A DNA stretch of 39,698 nucleotides from Rhizobiales bacterium 32-66-11 (GTDB taxonomy: Bacteria; Pseudomonadota; Alphaproteobacteria; Rhizobiales; Xanthobacteraceae), in assembly GCA_002304505.1 (NCBI GenBank), contig NCEH01000072.1, positions 1 through 39,698 of the forward strand, read 5' to 3'. The position numbers and the translations under genes were made by a program. The notes under the pieces are model-generated. The model did no database searches, was not told the DNA's origin, and saw only the letters and a program-made list of their open reading frames with translations. Below are positions 36,607 to 39,698 of the stretch, in pieces. Each line of letters begins with the position of its first letter. The stretch's first letter is position 1.

Positions 36607-37164
36607 TCACTGGCGGAAGGGGAAGTCGAAAGCGCGCAGCAGGGCCCGCGCCTCATCATCCGTCTTTGCCGTCGTGCACACGATGATGTCCATGCCCCAG
36701 ATCTGCTCGACCTGGTCATAGTTGATCTCGGGGAACACGATGTGTTCCTTGATGCCCATGGCGTAATTGCCGCGGCCATCGAAGCTCTTGGGGTTCAGAC
36801 CACGAAAGTCACGAACGCGCGGCAGCGCAATCGTCACGAGCCGGTCCAGGAACTCAAACATGCGCGCCTTGCGAAGGGTGACCTTCGCGCCGACCGGCTG
36901 GTTCTCGCGCAGCTTGAAGTTCGAGATCGCCTTGCGGGCCCGCGTCACAACCGGCTTCTGGCCGGCGATGCGCGCGAGGTCCGCGGCAGCGGTCGTCACC
37001 TTCTTGGTGTCGGCAGTGGCTTCACCAACGCCCATGTTGATGACGATCTTCTCGATCGTCGGTACCTGCAGCGGGTTCTTATAGCCGAACTGCTCGATCA
37101 GCTTCGGGCGCACGACTTCGTCGTAGTGCGTACGCAGCCGGGGGGTATAACTCACCTCAGCCAT
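36607..37164 (-). CDS. rplE: 50S ribosomal protein L5
   Basis: A 185-residue 5S rRNA-binding protein of the central protuberance. [49 protein letters not shown] begins it; [26 protein letters not shown] and [17 protein letters not shown] follow. ATG at 37164 overlaps the rplX stop by 8 bases; the longer in-frame start upstream lies within rplX. Confidence 0.99.
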   Translation of the reverse strand: MAEVSYTPRLRTHYDEVVRPKLIEQFGYKNPLQVPTIEKIVINMGVGEATADTKKVTTAAADLARIAGQKPVVTRARKAISNFKLRENQPVGAKVTLRKARMFEFLDRLVTIALPRVRDFRGLNPKSFDGRGNYAMGIKEHIVFPEINYDQVEQIWGMDIIVCTTAKTDDEARALLRAFDFPFRQ

Positions 37165-37474
37165 CGATCCTCTCCCCGGAACGCTTGGCCACGCGGACCT
37201 TCGTCCCGTCTTCCAGCACCTGGAAGCCGACGCGGGTCGGCTTGCCATCCTTGGGGTCGGCGACCGCAAGGTTGGACAGATGGACGGGCGCCTCCTTGGA
37301 GATGATCCCGCCTTCCTTGTCCGCTGTCTGGCGCTGGTGGCGCTTGACGATATTGACTCCGCGGACGAGCGCACGCTCTTCCTTCGGCATCACCTGAATG
37401 ACCTCGCCGGAGCGACCCTTGTCGCGGCCGATGAGAACGACGACCTTGTCGCCCTTTTTGATCTTCGCCGCCAT
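37157..37474 (-). CDS. rplX: 50S ribosomal protein L24
   Basis: A 105-residue assembly-initiating large-subunit protein with a KOW motif: [43 protein letters not shown], then [23 protein letters not shown] at 37474 with GGAGGT upstream is used. TGATG overlap with rplN upstream and an 8-base overlap with rplE downstream show tight coupling. Confidence 0.99.
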   Translation of the reverse strand: MAAKIKKGDKVVVLIGRDKGRSGEVIQVMPKEERALVRGVNIVKRHQRQTADKEGGIISKEAPVHLSNLAVADPKDGKPTRVGFQVLEDGTKVRVAKRSGERIDG

Positions 37475-37842
37475 CACAGCACCTCCGGCGCCAGCGAGAT
37501 GATCTTCATGTGGTTCTTGGCGCGGAGTTCGCGCGGAACCGGTCCGAAGATACGAGTGCCCACCGGCTCTTTCTGATTGTTGATCAGCACGGCCGCATTG
37601 CGGTCGAAGCGGATCACAGAACCATCGACGCGGCGAATGTCCTTGGCCGTGCGCACCACGACGGCCTTCATGACATCGCCCTTCTTAACGCGACCACGCG
37701 GAATGGCTTCCTTGACCGACACCACGATGATGTCGCCCACGTGAGCATACTTCCTCTTGGACCCGCCCAGCACCTTGATGCACATGACGCGACGCGCGCC
37801 GGAATTGTCCGCCACGTCGAGATTGGTCTGCATCTGGATCAT
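37474..37842 (-). CDS. rplN: 50S ribosomal protein L14
   Basis: A 122-residue protein near the subunit interface. [48 protein letters not shown] and [45 protein letters not shown] are standard. ATG at 37842 is the family start. A 158-bp gap separates it from rpsQ; I see no clear element there. Confidence 0.99.
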   Translation of the reverse strand: MIQMQTNLDVADNSGARRVMCIKVLGGSKRKYAHVGDIIVVSVKEAIPRGRVKKGDVMKAVVVRTAKDIRRVDGSVIRFDRNAAVLINNQKEPVGTRIFGPVPRELRAKNHMKIISLAPEVL

Positions 37843-38000
37843 GACGCACCTGTTCTCGTCATCCAGCGCCGCCGGCAAGCCGGCATTGCCCGTTCCACAT
37901 ACCGTGCCCGCTCATCGGTACACGGTTCTCACTGCGATGCGGTCTCCACTCGGTCCAGGCGTCCCGAACTCGACGGACCCAGCATCGGAGCGCTTCGTTC

Positions 38001-38249
38001 TCAGACCTCGGCCCGCTTCTCACCCTGGATCACGATCCAGTTCTTAAGCTTAGACAGAGGCCGGTGTTCTTCGATCCAAACGATATCGCCCACGTGATAC
38101 GAATTCTCCGCATCATGCGCGTGATATTTTTTGGACCGACGAACGGTCTTCTTCAGCAGCGGGTGGGTGAAGCGACGCTCCACCCGGACCACCACCGTCT
38201 TGTCCTGCTTGTCGCTTACCACGACGCCTTGGAGCACGCGCTTCGGCAT
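38001..38249 (-). CDS. rpsQ: 30S ribosomal protein S17
   Basis: An 82-residue primary binder of 16S r[77 protein letters not shown] covers the whole family profile. It starts seven bases after rpmC. Confidence 0.99.
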   Translation of the reverse strand: MPKRVLQGVVVSDKQDKTVVVRVERRFTHPLLKKTVRRSKKYHAHDAENSYHVGDIVWIEEHRPLSKLKNWIVIQGEKRAEV

Positions 38250-38256
38250 CGTTCCC

Positions 38257-38466
38257 TCACTTCGCCTTCGACGCGGCCGCGCCGCGCTTGGTGGTCTGCA
38301 CGGTCTTGACCCGCGCGATGTCGCGACGGATCTCCTTGGACCGCGCCGTGTTCTCCAGCTGACCCGTCGCCTTCTGGAAGCGCAGGTTGAACTGTTCCTT
38401 CTTCAGCTTCAGCAGCTCATCGGCGAGCTGATCGGGGCTGAGGGCCCGAACGTCCTCGGCTTTCAT
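38257..38466 (-). CDS. rpmC: 50S ribosomal protein L29
   Basis: A 69-residue helical hairpin protein beside the exit tunnel, part of the docking site for SRP and trigger factor. [55 protein letters not shown] is diagnostic. ATG at 38466 is used; a longer frame upstream runs into rplP. It is followed by a short Ala/Lys tail. Confidence 0.98.
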   Translation of the reverse strand: MKAEDVRALSPDQLADELLKLKKEQFNLRFQKATGQLENTARSKEIRRDIARVKTVQTTKRGAAASKAK

Positions 38467-38476
38467 GAGCCTCTCC

Positions 38477-38881
38477 TCACTCGGCGATGCGCTGAATGAA
38501 GCGCGTCTTGATGGGCAGGGCGAGCGTGAGAGCCTCACGGGCCGTCTCGACGCTGACACCGTCGATTTCGAACATGATGCGGCCGGGCTTAATCTTGGCC
38601 GCCCAATATTCAGGAGCGCCCTTGCCCTTACCCATACGAACTTCGGTGGGCTTGGAGGTCACGGGCACATCGGGGAAAACGCGGATCCACACGCGACCGG
38701 CACGCTTCATGTGACGGGTCAGTGCGCGACGCGCGGCTTCGATCTGGCGGGCCGTCACGCGCTCGGGCTCGAGCGCCTTCAGGCCGAATTCGCCGAAATT
38801 CAGTTCCGTGCCGCCCTTAGCGACGCCGTGAATGCGTCCCTTGAACTGCTTGCGGAATTTCGTGCGCTTGGGTTGCAGCAT
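38477..38881 (-). CDS. rplP: 50S ribosomal protein L16
   Basis: A 134-residue protein that helps shape the A site. [78 protein letters not shown] is typical, as is the C-terminal [13 protein letters not shown]. It follows the S3 gene by 29 bases. Confidence 0.99.
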   Translation of the reverse strand: MLQPKRTKFRKQFKGRIHGVAKGGTELNFGEFGLKALEPERVTARQIEAARRALTRHMKRAGRVWIRVFPDVPVTSKPTEVRMGKGKGAPEYWAAKIKPGRIMFEIDGVSVETAREALTLALPIKTRFIQRIAE

Positions 38882-38910
38882 GGCTTATCGCCTTTCTCTC
38901 TGCTCGAGCG

Positions 38911-39689
38911 TCAGGCCGCGTCGCGATCGCGGTCACGACCATGGTCGCGATCACGTTCACGCCGGGGCGGACGCCCGCTCGGGCCGTCACTCTCAGCCAG
39001 GCGCTTGTCCTGGGCCATGGGATCGTGCTCGAGGATTTCACCCTTGAAGATCCACACCTTCACGCCGCACGTCCCGTAGGTCGTGAAGGCACCTTCACGC
39101 CGCACGTCCCGTAGGTCGTGAAGGCCGTGGCGGTGCCGTAATCCACATCGGCGCGCAGGGTGTGCAGCGGCACACGACCTTCGCGATACCATTCCAGGCG
39201 CGCGATCTCAGCTCCGCCGAGACGGCCGGAACAGTTGATCCGGATGCCCTCGGCACCGAGACGCATCGCCGACTGAACGGCGCGCTTCATGGCGCGGCGG
39301 AACGCGACGCGGCGCTCCAGCTGCTGGGCGATGGATTCGGCCACCAACCGCGCATCGATTTCCGGCTTGCGGATTTCGACGATGTTGATGAAGACCTCCG
39401 ACTTGGTCATATCGGCAACCCTCTTGCGAAGCTTGTCGATGTCGGCGCCCTTCTTGCCGATCACCACGCCCGGGCGGGCGGAATGAATCGTCACGCGGCA
39501 CTTCTTGTGCGGACGCTCGATGACAACCTTGGACACCGCAGCCTGCTTAAGAAGCTTGAACAGCATCTTGCGGATCTTGATGTCCTCGTGGAGCAGCTGG
39601 CCGTATTCGCCCTTGTTGGCGAACCAGCGGCTATCCCACGTGCGGTTGATGCCGAGCCGCAGCCCGATCGGATTGACCTTCTGACCCAT
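38911..39689 (-). pseudogene. rpsC: 30S ribosomal protein S3, frame broken by a 35-bp tandem duplication
   Basis: S3 lines the mRNA entry tunnel and is essential. From ATG at 39689, [41 protein letters not shown], the KH motif [19 protein letters not shown] and [36 protein letters not shown] are all normal. The reading frame then enters two perfect copies of a 35-base segment (39056-39125) and stops at 39060 after a few aberrant residues. Removing one copy restores the frame: [28 protein letters not shown], then an Arg/Asp-rich tail ending at 38911. Without the duplication the protein is of normal length. A living cell with this as its only S3 copy is unlikely, so a sequencing or assembly error is the first explanation. 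Confidence 0.95.
39056..39125. repeat. Perfect 35-bp tandem duplication inside rpsC
   Basis: Copies at 39056-39090 and 39091-39125 are identical. Each contains CCTTCACG near its left end and CGTGAAGG near its right end, inverted arms of 8 bp that could fold into a hairpin. The length is not a multiple of three, so the extra copy shifts the S3 frame. Confidence 0.97.
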
Positions 39690-39698
39690 CAGGCCCGC
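39689..39698 (-). CDS. rplV: 50S ribosomal protein L22, last codons only
   Basis: Only about ten bases are present: codons ending in Arg-Ala and a TGA that overlaps the rpsC start (TGATG at 39687-39691). The assignment to rplV rests on the conserved gene order of the S10 operon, where rplV precedes rpsC. Confidence 0.45.

Noticed and set aside
37843..38000. GCCGGC-AA-GCCGGC in the rplN-rpsQ gap as a hairpin
   Set aside because: The loop would be two bases and the arms are self-palindromic; such GC motifs are frequent by chance here.

Overview
The window is a high-GC alphaproteobacterial chromosome segment. It most likely comes from Hyphomicrobiales and plausibly from a methylotrophic Xanthobacteraceae-like lineage. 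The basis is the GC-rich codon use, the alphaproteobacterial character of the housekeeping proteins (RpoA, ArgC, ATP12 chaperone, short-LID Adk, RhlE-type helicase tail), and a full set of formyltransferase/hydrolase (Fhc) genes of the tetrahydromethanopterin (H4MPT) C1 pathway. The family-level placement is inference. No rRNA, tRNA, IS element, CRISPR array or prophage was seen, and no gene-free stretch exceeds about 300 bp.

Layout: (1) 1-749, the 5' part of gatB on the minus strand, running off the left edge. (2) 1020-3490 plus strand, a family-2-like glycosyltransferase and an unusual flavoreductase-PAS fusion. (3) 3500-8344 minus strand, a compact overlapping C1 operon read pcd-like > fhcB > fhcA > fhcD > fhcC; behind its first gene lies folD (8499-9371), so the H4MPT and tetrahydrofolate C1 branches are side by side. 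(4) 9515-11609 minus strand, gatC > gatA > chorismate mutase with start/stop overlaps; gatB is about 9 kb away, so the C1 module separates gatCA from gatB. (5) 11851-28447, mixed housekeeping genes: argC, parE, an MFS transporter, a DEAD-box helicase, a TfoX-like protein, an MscS channel, a TPR/glycosyltransferase-like protein, an ATP12 chaperone, a broken HAD phosphatase, a zinc-ribbon membrane protein, an RluC/D-type pseudouridine synthase, crcB, rarA and a DegP-like protease. (6) 28576-39698 minus strand, the S10-spc-alpha ribosomal supercluster read rplV(end)-rpsC-rplP-rpmC-rpsQ-rplN-rplX-rplE-rpsN-rpsH-rplF-rplR-rpsE-rpmD-rplO-secY-adk-rpsM-rpsK-rpoA-rplQ. It is closed by a good intrinsic terminator after rplQ and punctuated by hairpins in its longer gaps.

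How the genes work together: the Fhc subunits convert formyl-H4MPT to formate via a methanofuran-like carrier, FolD interconverts methylene- and formyl-H4F, and GatCAB completes Gln/Asn-tRNA charging. The right-hand 11 kb makes ribosomal proteins, the SecY translocon, adenylate kinase and the RNA polymerase alpha subunit.

The most striking irregularities are three frame-breaking lesions: loss of the 3' end of fhcA, an internal deletion in the HAD phosphatase, and a perfect 35-bp tandem duplication inside rpsC. Because rpsC is essential, at least that one probably reflects the assembly or an unusual clone, and it casts doubt on the other two. Other points of interest are the flavoreductase-PAS fusion with a possible internal start, a perfect 28-bp palindrome ahead of gatC, and a structured leader ahead of rpsM. 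I did not find a convincing wholly new biological system.
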